Positions 10,874 to 21,229 of a DNA stretch of 64,000 bases are shown one piece after another. Numbering within the stretch: the stretch's first letter is position 1; each line of letters opens with the position of its first letter. This DNA comes from Flavobacterium sp. Lineage in GTDB: Bacteria; Bacteroidota; Bacteroidia; Flavobacteriales; Flavobacteriaceae. The DNA lies in contig NZ_JAQVCH010000001.1 of the NCBI RefSeq assembly GCF_028689845.1, positions 62,001 through 126,000 of the forward strand. The letters run 5' to 3'. The notes beneath the pieces were generated by a model, which worked only from the letters and a program-made list of their open reading frames with translations, had not been told where the DNA came from and ran no database searches. Position numbers and translations under genes: made by a program.

Positions 10874-11716
10874 TTAGCTTTTGTATTGCTTAATTTCTAC
10901 AATATCAGACGGCATTTCAAAACCTTCCTCTGTTAATCGGAATAAAACCTGCTGCATCACCACATTCTTAATATTCATGTGATAGGTTTTAGAACTCGAC
11001 TTTGTGGTATCAATCCAAAAGAAAATCTTTAGATTAATTGTGCTCGCCGCCAATTCATCAATGACAACAGTTGGAATTTTATCTACTTTCACTACACCTT
11101 CTATTTGTTGTAATGTATCCAAAATAAGAAGTATCGCTTTTTTTACATCACTACTGTAATCTAAACCAAGTTTAAAATCATACCGTAAAAAACCGTCTAA
11201 CGTATAATTAATTAAAGGGTTTTTTAGAATTTGAGAGTTTGGAATAAAAACATCTTTACCATCGGTTGTTTTCACTAGCGTTTCTCGTATTCGCAATTCC
11301 TTCACATAGCCCACAATTCCTTCTGATTCTATCAAATCATTTTCTAAAAACGGACTTTTAAAGGCTAAAATAATCCCGGCTAAAAAGTTTTCGCCAATAT
11401 CTTTAAAAGCAAAACCAATCACAAAGGTTAAGATTCCTGCTCCTGCTAAAATCTTAGTTGTAATATCATTGAATCCCAATAAACTAAGAAAAAACAAAAA
11501 GGTAATCACCTTTAAAATAATACGAATAATTTGAGCAATAAACAATTCAGACAAACTGCTGGTTACTTTTGTTTTTATTCTTTTCGTGAGTACTTTACTG
11601 ATAAGATTTGCCAATAAAATTCCGATAATTAAAACACTAAAAGCCACTACTAAAACCGACCAGTTCTCTTGAAAATAGGTATAGGCTTCTGTTAGTTTTT
11701 CGTTTAATTTTTCCAT
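10874..11716 (-). CDS. Mechanosensitive ion channel, MscS family
   Basis: Small-conductance mechanosensitive channel of the inner membrane that opens on membrane tension and protects against osmotic downshock. The 280-residue product has three N-terminal hydrophobic segments (about 17-38, 58-80, 88-110), with the Gly/Ala-rich pore helix LAGAGILTFVIGFAFKDIGE, followed by the beta domain (IPNSQILKNPLINYT) and the alpha-beta cytosolic domain. Size is that of the minimal E. coli MscS type. It starts 6 bp after the stop of the upstream addB-like gene, so they may be cotranscribed. Confidence 0.92.
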   Translation of the reverse strand: MEKLNEKLTEAYTYFQENWSVLVVAFSVLIIGILLANLISKVLTKRIKTKVTSSLSELFIAQIIRIILKVITFLFFLSLLGFNDITTKILAGAGILTFVIGFAFKDIGENFLAGIILAFKSPFLENDLIESEGIVGYVKELRIRETLVKTTDGKDVFIPNSQILKNPLINYTLDGFLRYDFKLGLDYSSDVKKAILLILDTLQQIEGVVKVDKIPTVVIDELAASTINLKIFFWIDTTKSSSKTYHMNIKNVVMQQVLFRLTEEGFEMPSDIVEIKQYKS

Positions 11717-11722
11717 TTGTTT

Positions 11723-14476
11723 TTATTTTTCTTCAAAAGGTATGTTTTCATCTAAAATTAAATTAATCAACTGAATTAATTCTGTTTTAAAATCTTCTAT
11801 AACTTCGTTATTAACCAAATGAGTTACCACTTCTCGTCCTTCTTTAATTTGAAATGGCATAAAACCCGCTCTTAAATTTTTAAAGGAAATAATGCCTACT
11901 TCCATTTCTTGCTGGGGAAATTCAGTTTGAACCATCAAGGCATAACACATTAATTGAATGATTTTGTCATATTTAATGTCTTCCGTTAATCCCGTCCAAC
12001 CTTGAATAGATAAACTCGGTTGTTCTACTTTTCCTGTTTTATAATCGATGATGCGAAGTGTTCCGTTTCGCAGTTCAATTCGGTCTACATTTCCTCTAAT
12101 TTTTACAGGAAACGGCAATCTGTTATCTACGATTTCTTGACTAAAGTTTTGCTCTAAAAAGAGGATTTTAATTGCATCCCCTTGTTCCAACGCTTTTTTT
12201 TCTTGTTGTAGAAAATTAAAAACGTTGCGTTTAGCTACTTCAAAAGCTAAAAGGTTTTTCCCTTTGGTGATTTCGCCTTCTTTGTATTCTTTTTTAAATT
12301 GGTTAAAGACTTCCTCATTAACCAATAAAAATAGTGAATCTACAATTGAAACCGTCAAAAAAACATTTAAAAATGGTTTATAGAGTTCTTCTAACGTTCC
12401 GTGAATAATAGTTCCAAGTGTGTTCACCGCAATATTTTCTTCTACCTCTTCTGTCTCGCGAATGCGTAAAATCCGTTGAAAATAAAATTGGATTGGATTT
12501 CGGATATAGGTCGTTAAAGTAGAAGGCGAAAATCCTTCATTTGCCATTATTTTCAATCGCTGCAGCACTAAATCAGATTTAGGAACGAGCATTAATTCAT
12601 TTGCCTTTTCGGGTAAAACGGCATTGTAAAGCTGATGTGAAATCACATGATTGGGTTGTTTTTCAACTTCCAATTGGGTAATAAACCGACTTTTTTCGCC
12701 TGCATCAAGTCCTTCCGCCTCTGTATTATAAAGCAAATAAATGGTTTTTGCCCGTTGCAATAAATGATAAAAATGATAGGTATAAATAGCGTCTTTTTCT
12801 TTAAACGTAGGCAAACCTAATTCTCGTTTTACATCAAGAGGAATAAATGAATTTTGAGATTTTCCTGCTGGAAAAACACCTTCGTTCATAGAAGTAATGA
12901 TTACCGTATCAAAATCTAATACCCGGCTTTCTAAAACACCCATAATTTGAAGTCCTTCCAAGGGTTCTCCTTCAAAAGAGACTTCGGCCAAATCAACAAT
13001 TTGTTTGTACAGGGCAAACAATCCTTCAATAGAATTAATATGCGAGTGCTCTGTACAAAAGTTGGTTAACTTATTTATAATCTTAAAAATAGCATATAAA
13101 AAACTTACTGTAATTTTATCTTCAGCAGATTGAGTTTGTAAAAACTGTTTTATTTCTAATAAGATAGTGGTAATCTTAGCCAAGATTTCCGTTGGATTAC
13201 TATTCCATTTTTCCATCAAAAGCAAAAAAAACGGGGTCGGTTGTTCATTAAGTTCAATTACTTTGGCATAAGAAACAAACGTGTAATTATTTTGGTTGAT
13301 TCGGCTAATTAAAGATTTTGCTCCTACAAATGGCTCCACCAAAGGATTTTGGAGCACATCCAAAATGTCTTTGTAATAAAACATATAACTTGTTGCACTG
13401 CGTTTAAATGCGTTTTGATGCATTCGAAATAATTTTGAAACAAGTAATTGGGCTGGATTATTTTTACCTGAATAACCCATCGTAATATTAAGTTTAGAAG
13501 CCGATTGCGGTAACGAATGCAACAACGGAATTAACAATTCCTCTTGTCCAAGCACCAACGCTACGTTTTCTAACGATTCTTCTGCAGCAATAGTTTCAAT
13601 AAGATGACCTGCTAATTTTGCTTGCCCGATGGTTTTGGGCGTTCCCATGATGTGGATATTTTTTGATTCTTTAAATTCATTAAAAATCCATTGATAGGGG
13701 TTGTTTTTGTAAAAAGGCCAGCTTTTTTTAATTTTTCGAGCAAACAATCCGGCATCGTGATAAGGGTCGTTTAAAAATGTTTCTTCTACGTCCCACAAAA
13801 CAGTTGCTAGTTCCTGGGTTAAAAGGTGTTGGAAAATCTTTTCTTCTGCTTGATTAAGTGCGTTAAAACCTGCAAAAATGTAATGATTCGACGTATTATT
13901 CGACGAAAAATGAGTTAGATTATCCACAGCTTCTCTATAGATCAAACCTTGGTATCCAATTCCTTTTTTAACTAAATAATCATAGAATGCTTCATAATAC
14001 AAAGGCATTTTTTCCCAAAACTGAAGATAATTATCTATCAATTTCGTTTTATCTTCTGCCTCTAAGTTCCATCGTTTGATGGCTTCAATATCTTTTAGAT
14101 AAGAAAAAACATGTTTTGGTTCTAAAAGATAGCGGTCAATTTCATTAAAATCGTGTAGCAAGGTTTTTCCCCAATTTGAAAATTGTTCAAAGGCTTGTTG
14201 TTCTTTACTTGGCGTAAGCGATAAATAAAGCGTATAAAATTCAAACAACAGTGTGATTGCATCGGCAGAACGAATTCCAGCAATGTCTTGCACAAATTCT
14301 TCAATACTAACAATTTTTGGAGCAAAGCTGTTTTGTTGAATTCCCTTTTTTAATTCTTCCAGCAAAAACACTTTTGCTCGTTTATTAGGAAGAACAACAG
14401 TTAAGCACTCCATCTTTGTGGAATGGTGTTTCAAGATATGATGGGCTAGCGTAGAAAGAAAAGGAATTGTTTTCAT
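11723..14476 (-). CDS. AddB-like PD-(D/E)XK nuclease/inactivated helicase
   Basis: A 917-residue partner expected to act with the AddA-like helicase in double-strand-break processing for recombination. The N-terminal two thirds resembles an inactive helicase scaffold; the C-terminus carries a RecB-type nuclease with IIDYKTGK (Asp811, Lys813). The nearest cysteine signature typical of Fe-S AddB proteins was not found, so this is the non-cluster Bacteroidota form. Its ATG lies only about 8 nt past the U-tract of the ompA terminator and no separate promoter is obvious, so its expression may depend on readthrough. The matching AddA-like gene is 2.8 kb away, beyond ompA and kbl. Confidence 0.82.
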   Translation of the reverse strand: MKTIPFLSTLAHHILKHHSTKMECLTVVLPNKRAKVFLLEELKKGIQQNSFAPKIVSIEEFVQDIAGIRSADAITLLFEFYTLYLSLTPSKEQQAFEQFSNWGKTLLHDFNEIDRYLLEPKHVFSYLKDIEAIKRWNLEAEDKTKLIDNYLQFWEKMPLYYEAFYDYLVKKGIGYQGLIYREAVDNLTHFSSNNTSNHYIFAGFNALNQAEEKIFQHLLTQELATVLWDVEETFLNDPYHDAGLFARKIKKSWPFYKNNPYQWIFNEFKESKNIHIMGTPKTIGQAKLAGHLIETIAAEESLENVALVLGQEELLIPLLHSLPQSASKLNITMGYSGKNNPAQLLVSKLFRMHQNAFKRSATSYMFYYKDILDVLQNPLVEPFVGAKSLISRINQNNYTFVSYAKVIELNEQPTPFFLLLMEKWNSNPTEILAKITTILLEIKQFLQTQSAEDKITVSFLYAIFKIINKLTNFCTEHSHINSIEGLFALYKQIVDLAEVSFEGEPLEGLQIMGVLESRVLDFDTVIITSMNEGVFPAGKSQNSFIPLDVKRELGLPTFKEKDAIYTYHFYHLLQRAKTIYLLYNTEAEGLDAGEKSRFITQLEVEKQPNHVISHQLYNAVLPEKANELMLVPKSDLVLQRLKIMANEGFSPSTLTTYIRNPIQFYFQRILRIRETEEVEENIAVNTLGTIIHGTLEELYKPFLNVFLTVSIVDSLFLLVNEEVFNQFKKEYKEGEITKGKNLLAFEVAKRNVFNFLQQEKKALEQGDAIKILFLEQNFSQEIVDNRLPFPVKIRGNVDRIELRNGTLRIIDYKTGKVEQPSLSIQGWTGLTEDIKYDKIIQLMCYALMVQTEFPQQEMEVGIISFKNLRAGFMPFQIKEGREVVTHLVNNEVIEDFKTELIQLINLILDENIPFEEK

Positions 14477-14483
14477 TTTATAA

Positions 14484-14519
14484 AAATAAAAAAAACGTCC
14501 CGATAAATCGAGACGTTTT
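14484..14519 (-). terminator. Intrinsic terminator of ompA
   Basis: AAAACGTCCCGA (14492-14503) and TCGAGACGTTTT (14508-14519) form a 12-bp stem with one mismatch and a 4-nt loop. On the minus strand the stem is followed by an eight-base T run, so it terminates ompA transcription. Confidence 0.88.
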
Positions 14520-14539
14520 AAAATATATTTAGAAGAAAA

Positions 14540-15922
14540 TTATTTTATTAATTTCACTTCAACTCTTCTGTTATTAGCTTTACCAGCTCTAGTTTTGTTA
14601 GAATCAATTGGCATTGACTCACCAAATCCTTTAGAAGTTAATCTAGAAGCATTGATACCGTTTTCGATTAAATAATCTTTTACAGCAGCAGCTCTATCTT
14701 CCGATAATTTTTGGTTTAATGCATCACTACCATCACTGTCAGTATGACCTTCGATAGAGAATTTAGCACTAGGATATTCTTTTAAGATTCCAGTAATATT
14801 TTGTAAAACTGTGAATGTTCTTTGTTGGAAAGCAGCTTTACCAGATTCGAACAAAATTGTTTTAGCATAATCATTTAAAGATTTAATAACCGCTTCGCTC
14901 ATTTCTGGACAACCATTGTTTTCAACAGTTCCTGGCTCGTCTGGACATTTGTCATCTTTATCAAATACTTTGTCACCGTCTCTATCTGGCCATGGACAAC
15001 CTTGGTTTTCTTTTGGACCTTTAACGTCTGGACATTTATCATCTTTATCAGCAATTCCGTCACCGTCAGTATCAGGACAACCGTTTAATTCTTTAGGACC
15101 TTTAACGTCTGGACAAGAATCGTCTTTATCAGCAATTCCGTCACCATCAGTATCAGGACATCCTTGGAATTCAGCTAAACCGAATACATCTGGACAAGCA
15201 TCACTAGCATCTACAATACCATCACTATCTGTATCAGGGCATCCTTGGAATTGAGCTAAACCAAATACATCTGGACAAGCATCATCTTTGTCATAAATAC
15301 CGTCTCCATCAGTATCTTTACCTCCAAATTTGAAGATAACACCCGCAAAGTGTTGCATGTGTGTTGGCATCTCAGTTCTTACATCATCAAATGAATATTT
15401 GTAAGTTGAACGAAGAGTAAGACCAATTTTTTCAGATAACCAGATGTTTAAACCTAAACCTCCATTAACTGTTCCACCACTGTAATCACCAATGAAAGTA
15501 TAACCTCCACCTACGTGTGCAGTTGGTTCGAAAGCATTTAAGTAAGTTCCGAAACTATAATTTACAACAGCATCAATTCCATAATACATTTCGTCTACTG
15601 TAGCGACAACATATTCGCCACCTACTCTAGGAAGAACAAGTTTTTCTAATCTGTTGAAAGATCCTGTTAATCCGAAAGAGAAATTGTCTCCAACGTATTT
15701 AGAAACTGACACATAAGAAACAGAAGGAACCATGCTCCAGTAATCTTTCGCGTTAAAATATTCAGAAAACTGATCTGCAACGCTTCCGGCGGCACTCACA
15801 CGACCACCATCTAATGCATTAACCCCAAAAGCCAGAGACCAAGGGTTATTACTATCTTGTGCTTGCGAACTAAGACCCGCAAACATAAAAATAGCTAAAA
15901 CTAATTTGTTAAGATGTTTCAT
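14540..15922 (-). CDS. ompA: OmpA family outer-membrane protein with thrombospondin type 3 repeats
   Basis: A 460-residue abundant-type outer-membrane protein linking the outer membrane to peptidoglycan. Order: signal peptide (1-21, ending SSQA), an eight-stranded-type beta-barrel (about 25-205), five Asp-rich TSP type 3 calcium-binding repeats (about 205-325, units such as [19 protein letters not shown]), and an OmpA C-terminal peptidoglycan-binding domain (about 345-460, with EGHTDSDG and NRRVEVKL). The TSP3 units are similar enough at DNA level to be a tandem repeat. It has its own well-formed promoter and terminator, consistent with strong monocistronic expression. Confidence 0.94.
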   Translation of the reverse strand: MKHLNKLVLAIFMFAGLSSQAQDSNNPWSLAFGVNALDGGRVSAAGSVADQFSEYFNAKDYWSMVPSVSYVSVSKYVGDNFSFGLTGSFNRLEKLVLPRVGGEYVVATVDEMYYGIDAVVNYSFGTYLNAFEPTAHVGGGYTFIGDYSGGTVNGGLGLNIWLSEKIGLTLRSTYKYSFDDVRTEMPTHMQHFAGVIFKFGGKDTDGDGIYDKDDACPDVFGLAQFQGCPDTDSDGIVDASDACPDVFGLAEFQGCPDTDGDGIADKDDSCPDVKGPKELNGCPDTDGDGIADKDDKCPDVKGPKENQGCPWPDRDGDKVFDKDDKCPDEPGTVENNGCPEMSEAVIKSLNDYAKTILFESGKAAFQQRTFTVLQNITGILKEYPSAKFSIEGHTDSDGSDALNQKLSEDRAAAVKDYLIENGINASRLTSKGFGESMPIDSNKTRAGKANNRRVEVKLIK

Positions 15923-15962
15923 ACTTGATTTTGTTTTGTTACAATATATTGTTTATTACTTG

Positions 15963-15993
15963 CAAAAATAAGGTGTTTTAAATTAACTACAAA
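15963..15993 (-). promoter_or_regulatory. Promoter of ompA
   Basis: Minus-strand TTTG (15990-15993), 19-nt spacer, TATTTTTG (15963-15970). Both boxes and spacing fit the Bacteroidota consensus exactly; the leader would be about 35 nt. Confidence 0.75.
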
Positions 15994-16033
15994 ATTTAAT
16001 GTTAAATATTTTAATAAGAATACTAAACAGTTA

Positions 16034-17227
16034 TTAGATAACCTTCAGTGCTTTTCCTACTTCTATAAAAGCTTGTATCGCTTTGTCAAGGTGTTCTTTG
16101 GTATGTGCTGCCGACAATTGCACTCTAATTCTCGCTTTGTTCTTGGGCACAACCGGAAAGAAAAAGCCAATTACATAAATGCCTTTTTTCAATAATTCGT
16201 CTGCCATGACTTGCGATAATTTTGCGTCATACAACATTACAGGGACAATCGCTGAATCACCATCGATAATATCAAAACCAGCATCTTTCATTCCTTTTTT
16301 GAAATAATTCGTATTCCACTCCAATTGATCGCGTAACGTGGTGTCATTTTCTAACAACTCAAAAACCTTTATAGAAGCTCCCACGATAGTTGGAGCCAAC
16401 GAATTAGAAAATAAATACGGTCGTGATCGTTGTCTTAAAATTTCAATAATTTCTTTTTTAGCGGTAGTATAGCCGCCCATTGCCCCACCTAATGCTTTTC
16501 CTAAAGTTCCAGTAATAATATCTACACGGCCTAAAACACCTTTTGCCTCCATTGTCCCTTTTCCTGTTGCTCCAATAAATCCAGCTGCATGACATTCATC
16601 AACCATTACTAACGCATCATATTTTTGGGCTAAATCACAAATTTTATCTAAGGGAGCTACGAGTCCATCCATAGAAAAAACACCATCGGTTACGATTAAC
16701 TTAAAACGATGTCCTTGTTCGTTTGCTTTGATGAGTTGTTGCTCTAAATCTTCCATATTACTGTTTTCATATCGATATCGAGCTGCTTTACACAAACGGA
16801 CTCCGTCAATAATGGATGCATGATTTAGACTGTCCGAAATAATAGCATCTTCTTCTCCTAATAAAGGCTCAAAAACACCGCCGTTGGCATCAAAAGCTGC
16901 TGCATATAAAATAGTGTCTTCCGTTCCGTAAAAACGTGCAATAGATTCTTCCAGTTTTTTATGAATGTCTTGGGTTCCACATATAAATCGAACCGAAGAC
17001 ATACCAAATCCATGAGAGTCTAAGGTGTCTTTTGCTGCTTGAATTACGGCTGGATGCGACGATAATCCTAAATAATTATTGGCACAAAAATTCAAGACTT
17101 TTTCACCCGTAGAAATTGTAATTTCTGCTCCTTGAGGCGATGTAATAATACGCTCTTTCTTGAATATCCCATTGTCTTCAATGGTTTGCAATTCTTTTTG
17201 TAAGTGTTGTTTGATTTTGCTATACAT
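16034..17227 (-). CDS. kbl: Glycine C-acetyltransferase (2-amino-3-ketobutyrate CoA ligase)
   Basis: PLP enzyme that cleaves 2-amino-3-ketobutyrate with CoA to glycine and acetyl-CoA in threonine breakdown. The 397-residue product has the alpha-oxoamine synthase pattern: NYLGLSSHP near residue 52, [29 protein letters not shown] and the PLP-lysine motif [10 protein letters not shown]. Sphinganine-type relatives share this fold, but length and motifs fit Kbl best. It begins 12 bp after the addA-like stop and so probably shares its transcript. No threonine dehydrogenase gene lies beside it. Confidence 0.92.
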   Translation of the reverse strand: MYSKIKQHLQKELQTIEDNGIFKKERIITSPQGAEITISTGEKVLNFCANNYLGLSSHPAVIQAAKDTLDSHGFGMSSVRFICGTQDIHKKLEESIARFYGTEDTILYAAAFDANGGVFEPLLGEEDAIISDSLNHASIIDGVRLCKAARYRYENSNMEDLEQQLIKANEQGHRFKLIVTDGVFSMDGLVAPLDKICDLAQKYDALVMVDECHAAGFIGATGKGTMEAKGVLGRVDIITGTLGKALGGAMGGYTTAKKEIIEILRQRSRPYLFSNSLAPTIVGASIKVFELLENDTTLRDQLEWNTNYFKKGMKDAGFDIIDGDSAIVPVMLYDAKLSQVMADELLKKGIYVIGFFFPVVPKNKARIRVQLSAAHTKEHLDKAIQAFIEVGKALKVI

Positions 17228-17239
17228 TGTTTTGTTTTT

Positions 17240-20200
17240 TTACAAAGTTACTATTTCCAATTTCTCACCAATATAAACTAAGGCTTTTTTAACGACTTGA
17301 AAGCCCATGTTAGTTATTGCTGACTCATACATTTCTAATTGTTTTTGATGTTTTTGATGTTTATCACCTGTTTTATAGTCTAATAATAGCACTTGATTTT
17401 GCGAATTAAAAACGATTCGATCGGGTTTAATCAAGCTCTCCGATTTTCTTAAAATTGTTTGTTCGGCTAAAACGTTATTCGATTCTTCAAAATACATTTG
17501 CAAATCGGGATGTAAACAAACTTGTTCAAGAATTGATACCACTTCTTTTTGTTGTCCAAAAGTAATCAAACCTTCTTCAATTGCTTTTTCAACAGTTAAA
17601 CCGATGTCTTTTTTAGACTTAATATGTGCTAAAATTTCATGAATTACATTTCCGTATTCGATGGCTTTTTGTTGATGTGTTCCCCACATCAAACTTTCGC
17701 GTTGAGCGATTTTAATAGCATTTGATTCTAGTAAGGTTTTTACTACAGCAATTGGCGTTAATTCCATTGTTTTTTTGCTTGGCGAAGAAATTCGATTACC
17801 TATTCCTTGTTCATATACAAACTTGTTTTTGTCAAAAATTCCCTGATACATTAAAAACCGAATAAAAAACCCAGCCATATTGTTTTGTGGCGGCTCCTCT
17901 TTTACCGATAATTTCATTTCTGAAATAATATACAATTGTTCTTCTGCTCGGGTTAAGGCTACATATAGAATATTAGTGTTATCTAGTAATTCTTCTTCCT
18001 TTTTCTGCAGAAAAACTTGAGCGGCCGCTTCTCCTAAACTTTCTACCGTTTTATTATTATCTACTAATATTTTAGGCAATGCTATTAAAGATGATTCAGC
18101 TTCAATCCACAACTTATCTTTTGGGGTTCTAGAATAATCTTCATCGGCAAACGGAAAAATAACAACAGGAAATTCTAATCCTTTCGATTTATGTACCGTC
18201 ATGATGCGAATTGCGTTATTTCCTTCTGGAGAAGGAATGCTAAATTTTTCACTATTTTCATCCCAATACATAAGAAAATCAGCAATGCCAGATTGGTTTT
18301 TGGCACTTCGCTCCAACACTCGGTCTAAAAAATCTTGCACATATGCGTTGGAAATGGTTGGTTGAATAACGGCGTGAATAATTTCTTCTACCACTTCATA
18401 CAAGGCTTTTTTTCTGAGTTGCGAAAAAGATAACCGAATATCGAACGAAGTTAACCAAGCTTCAAAAGCGATTTCTTCTTTTAATTCCATTCCGTGTGCA
18501 ATGAAATCATGAAGTTTATCGGTTTGACCGTTTTGTTTTCCTATATAATACAAAACATGAGCTTTCGACTCCTTATCATTTTCATTTTTTAAATACCGAA
18601 GTAAGGTGATGATGAAATTCACCTCTTTTGAATTTTGTAATAAAAGCGATTGAGAAGAAACAATTGGAATTCCGTGTTCGGTTAAAAACGTTGCGATTTT
18701 TATTCCGGCATCTGTTTTTCGAGTTAAAACAACGATGTCGCGATATGTAAAGCCTTCTGCTTGCACTTTGGTTAACGTTTCTAAAACGGCATTTAAGTAT
18801 AAGTCATCTTTATTGTATTCGTCGTCGTCTTTTTGTTTAGACGGAATAAAGGTAAGGTTTACATAGCCGCCTATTTTATCATTTTTTTCTTGATGACTAT
18901 GGTTTTCATACAGATCTTTATAATCAGGATGTTCAAAATCTTGAGCAATAAATTTAAAAAAAGCATTGTTAAAATCGATAATTTCCGAATAACTTCTCCA
19001 ATTGGTTTTTAAGGATTTTAATTCTTTTGTTGGATTGGCAAACGGACTCTTATTTTTGCTCAACTCAATAAATTGTTCGGCTTTTCCACCACGCCAACGA
19101 TAAATGGATTGTTTGGGGTCGCCCACAATGAGTAAAGAACCTCTTTCGCCAGATAATTCTTCGCCCGAAAGGGCGTTATTAATCAACGGAAATAAATTTT
19201 CCCATTGCATTTGTGACGTGTCTTGAAATTCATCAATAAAAAAATGTCTATAACGTTCGCCCATCCGTTCATATATAAAAGGAGCAGGTTGGTTTTGAAT
19301 TTCGTTGTGAATTATCGTATTGAACTCAGAAATAGAAAGAATATTCTGCTCTTCTTGAATTTTATGCAATTCTTGACTGACACGATTGAGCAAGGATAAA
19401 GGTGTAATGTTTTTTAAAAAGGCATGGTACAACAAATATTCTTTTACCAACGTTTCAAGGTCTGAATAAAAGGTCAAAAGTTGAGAAGCTATAGCATCTA
19501 CTGCCATTTTTTGTGATTCAGGAATGCTTTTGGCATACCGATTCCCTTCCGTTAAATAACCGATAACGCTGTCGTTCAGCGAAACATCACCCGCTTTTAT
19601 TTTTTCAAAATAAGCATATACGGTTCCTCGATTAAACGATTTTTTATCTAATTGATTATCTAAAATTAATTGAAAAGCTTGTGTGCCAATTTCAACACTC
19701 TCTTTTTCTAAAACTTTTATTTTGTCGCGAACGGTTTTTTTGAGCTCTACAAATTCGGGTATTTGTTTGTTTTTAAAGTGCTCTAATTCATTCCGATTAT
19801 TTTCTTTATTTAATAATTTCGAAACTTCTTTAATATCGCGAGTAACATCCCACGATTTATCATCGTCTGTTTTTTCTAAGGTAAAATCAACTAATAATTT
19901 GGTGAGCGTTTCATCTGTTCCTGCTTCAGCAATAATGGCATCAATGGCTTCTTGTAGTAAACTTTCGGTTTCTAAAGAAACTTCAAAAGTGGATGGCAGA
20001 TTTAAATCATGGGCAAATGTTCGAATGACTTTATGCGTAAATTTATCAATCGTTGAAATATCAAAAGCGGCATAATTATGTATAATGTTTCGAATAATTG
20101 CTTTTGATTTGCTGTGAATTGCCTTTTTATCTAAAGCTGTTTCTTCGATTAGGGCTTCTAAAACGTTCATTGCTTTGGCATTGGGTTCTTCTTTTGCAAA

Positions 20201-20392
20201 TTCTGAAAGCGTGTCCAAAACACGTGATTTCATTTCGCCTACCGCTTTATTGGTAAACGTAATCGCCAAAATTGATTTATAGGCATCTTCCCTTGGCGAA
20301 GTCAAAATAATTTTTAAATATTCTTTGACCAACGTGAATGTTTTCCCCGAACCAGCCGAGGCATCGTAAATTGAAAAAGCAACTTTATCCAA
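17240..20392 (-). CDS. AddA-like UvrD-family helicase-nuclease
   Basis: A 1050-residue ATP-dependent helicase with a nuclease tail, for recombination repair of DNA ends. Walker A is ASAGSGKT at residues 11-18; later helicase motifs include VGDPKQSIYRWRGG, VMTVHKSKGLEFPVV-like sequence and YVALTRAEEQLY; the C-terminal nuclease has LLDYKTGD. Because Walker A starts at residue 11, little sequence can be missing; the only usable start is TTG at 20390-20392, as an in-frame stop lies six codons upstream and no ATG intervenes. A -7-like TAACTTTG (20442-20449) is upstream. Divergent from sod and followed by kbl. Confidence 0.9.
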   Translation of the reverse strand: MDKVAFSIYDASAGSGKTFTLVKEYLKIILTSPREDAYKSILAITFTNKAVGEMKSRVLDTLSEFAKEEPNAKAMNVLEALIEETALDKKAIHSKSKAIIRNIIHNYAAFDISTIDKFTHKVIRTFAHDLNLPSTFEVSLETESLLQEAIDAIIAEAGTDETLTKLLVDFTLEKTDDDKSWDVTRDIKEVSKLLNKENNRNELEHFKNKQIPEFVELKKTVRDKIKVLEKESVEIGTQAFQLILDNQLDKKSFNRGTVYAYFEKIKAGDVSLNDSVIGYLTEGNRYAKSIPESQKMAVDAIASQLLTFYSDLETLVKEYLLYHAFLKNITPLSLLNRVSQELHKIQEEQNILSISEFNTIIHNEIQNQPAPFIYERMGERYRHFFIDEFQDTSQMQWENLFPLINNALSGEELSGERGSLLIVGDPKQSIYRWRGGKAEQFIELSKNKSPFANPTKELKSLKTNWRSYSEIIDFNNAFFKFIAQDFEHPDYKDLYENHSHQEKNDKIGGYVNLTFIPSKQKDDDEYNKDDLYLNAVLETLTKVQAEGFTYRDIVVLTRKTDAGIKIATFLTEHGIPIVSSQSLLLQNSKEVNFIITLLRYLKNENDKESKAHVLYYIGKQNGQTDKLHDFIAHGMELKEEIAFEAWLTSFDIRLSFSQLRKKALYEVVEEIIHAVIQPTISNAYVQDFLDRVLERSAKNQSGIADFLMYWDENSEKFSIPSPEGNNAIRIMTVHKSKGLEFPVVIFPFADEDYSRTPKDKLWIEAESSLIALPKILVDNNKTVESLGEAAAQVFLQKKEEELLDNTNILYVALTRAEEQLYIISEMKLSVKEEPPQNNMAGFFIRFLMYQGIFDKNKFVYEQGIGNRISSPSKKTMELTPIAVVKTLLESNAIKIAQRESLMWGTHQQKAIEYGNVIHEILAHIKSKKDIGLTVEKAIEEGLITFGQQKEVVSILEQVCLHPDLQMYFEESNNVLAEQTILRKSESLIKPDRIVFNSQNQVLLLDYKTGDKHQKHQKQLEMYESAITNMGFQVVKKALVYIGEKLEIVTL

Positions 20393-20495
20393 AGTTAAAA
20401 ATGTAAATTAATAAAACTATAACAACTAGAATTTTATATTCCAAAGTTAATTGTTTAAATTTGAAGAACTATTGTCTAACTTAAAAATTTATACT

Positions 20496-21101
20496 ATGTC
20501 TTTTGAATTACCACAATTACCTTATGCATATAATGCTTTAGAGCCTCATATTGATGCTCGAACGATGGAAATCCACCACACAAAACACCACGCTGCCTAT
20601 ACAAATAATTTGAATGCTGCTATTGCTGGTACGGATATGGAAGGAAAAAATATAGAAAATATACTAATCAATTTAGATAAATCTAATGCCGCTGTCCGTA
20701 ATAATGGTGGTGGTTTTTATAACCATAATTTATTTTGGACAGTGATGTCTCCGAATGGTGGCGGCGAACCAAAAGGCGAATTAGCTGCCGCTATTGATCA
20801 CGCTTTCGGCTCTTTTGAAGAATTTAAAGCAAAGTTTTCAAAAGCAGGAGCAACACAATTTGGTTCTGGCTGGGCTTTTATGTGTGTGAAAGACGGAAAA
20901 TTAGAAATTTGTGGAACACCAAATCAAGATAATCCCTTAATGCCAGGTGTAGGCTGCGGCGGAACACCTATTTTAGCAATGGATGTTTGGGAACATGCTT
21001 ATTATTTACATTATCAAAACAGAAGACCTGATTATATTCAAGCCTTTTTTAATGTTGTAAATTGGGAAGAAGTTTCTAGAAGATATGCTTTAGAAAAATA
21101 A
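20496..21101 (+). CDS. sodA: Superoxide dismutase, Mn/Fe family (Mn-type signature)
   Basis: Converts superoxide to hydrogen peroxide and oxygen in the cytosol. Starting at ATG 20496 the product is 201 residues; a longer frame from 20451 would begin upstream inside the promoter. Metal ligands are His27 (EIHHTKHH), His77 (YNHNLFW), Asp163 and His167 (DVWEHAYY). Gln144 in NQD sits where Mn-type enzymes carry the second-sphere Gln, and the position before NHxLFW is Gly/Phe rather than the Fe-type Gln, so Mn or cambialistic use is expected. TAAATTTG at 20456-20463 is a probable -7 element. A strong terminator follows. Confidence 0.94.
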   Translation: MSFELPQLPYAYNALEPHIDARTMEIHHTKHHAAYTNNLNAAIAGTDMEGKNIENILINLDKSNAAVRNNGGGFYNHNLFWTVMSPNGGGEPKGELAAAIDHAFGSFEEFKAKFSKAGATQFGSGWAFMCVKDGKLEICGTPNQDNPLMPGVGCGGTPILAMDVWEHAYYLHYQNRRPDYIQAFFNVVNWEEVSRRYALEK

Positions 21102-21127
21102 TTAAGAATTAAATGCAATTAAAAAGC

Positions 21128-21166
21128 AACCGCCTCAATACTGATAGTTGAGGCGGTTTTTTATTT
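21128..21166 (+). terminator. Intrinsic terminator of sodA
   Basis: Perfect 11-bp stem AACCGCCTCAA / TTGAGGCGGTT (21128-21138, 21148-21158) with a 9-nt loop, then TTTTTTATTT. Confidence 0.9.
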
Positions 21167-21229
21167 GATTAAAATTTTAAGGGGTATAGCTTAAAAGGGT
21201 TCATCTCTAGTTCTTTTACTGTTCAGCAG

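Noticed and set aside
14916..15254. Plus-strand 112-codon frame inside ompA
   Set aside because: It is antisense to the Asp-rich TSP3 repeats of ompA, which is clearly the coding strand.
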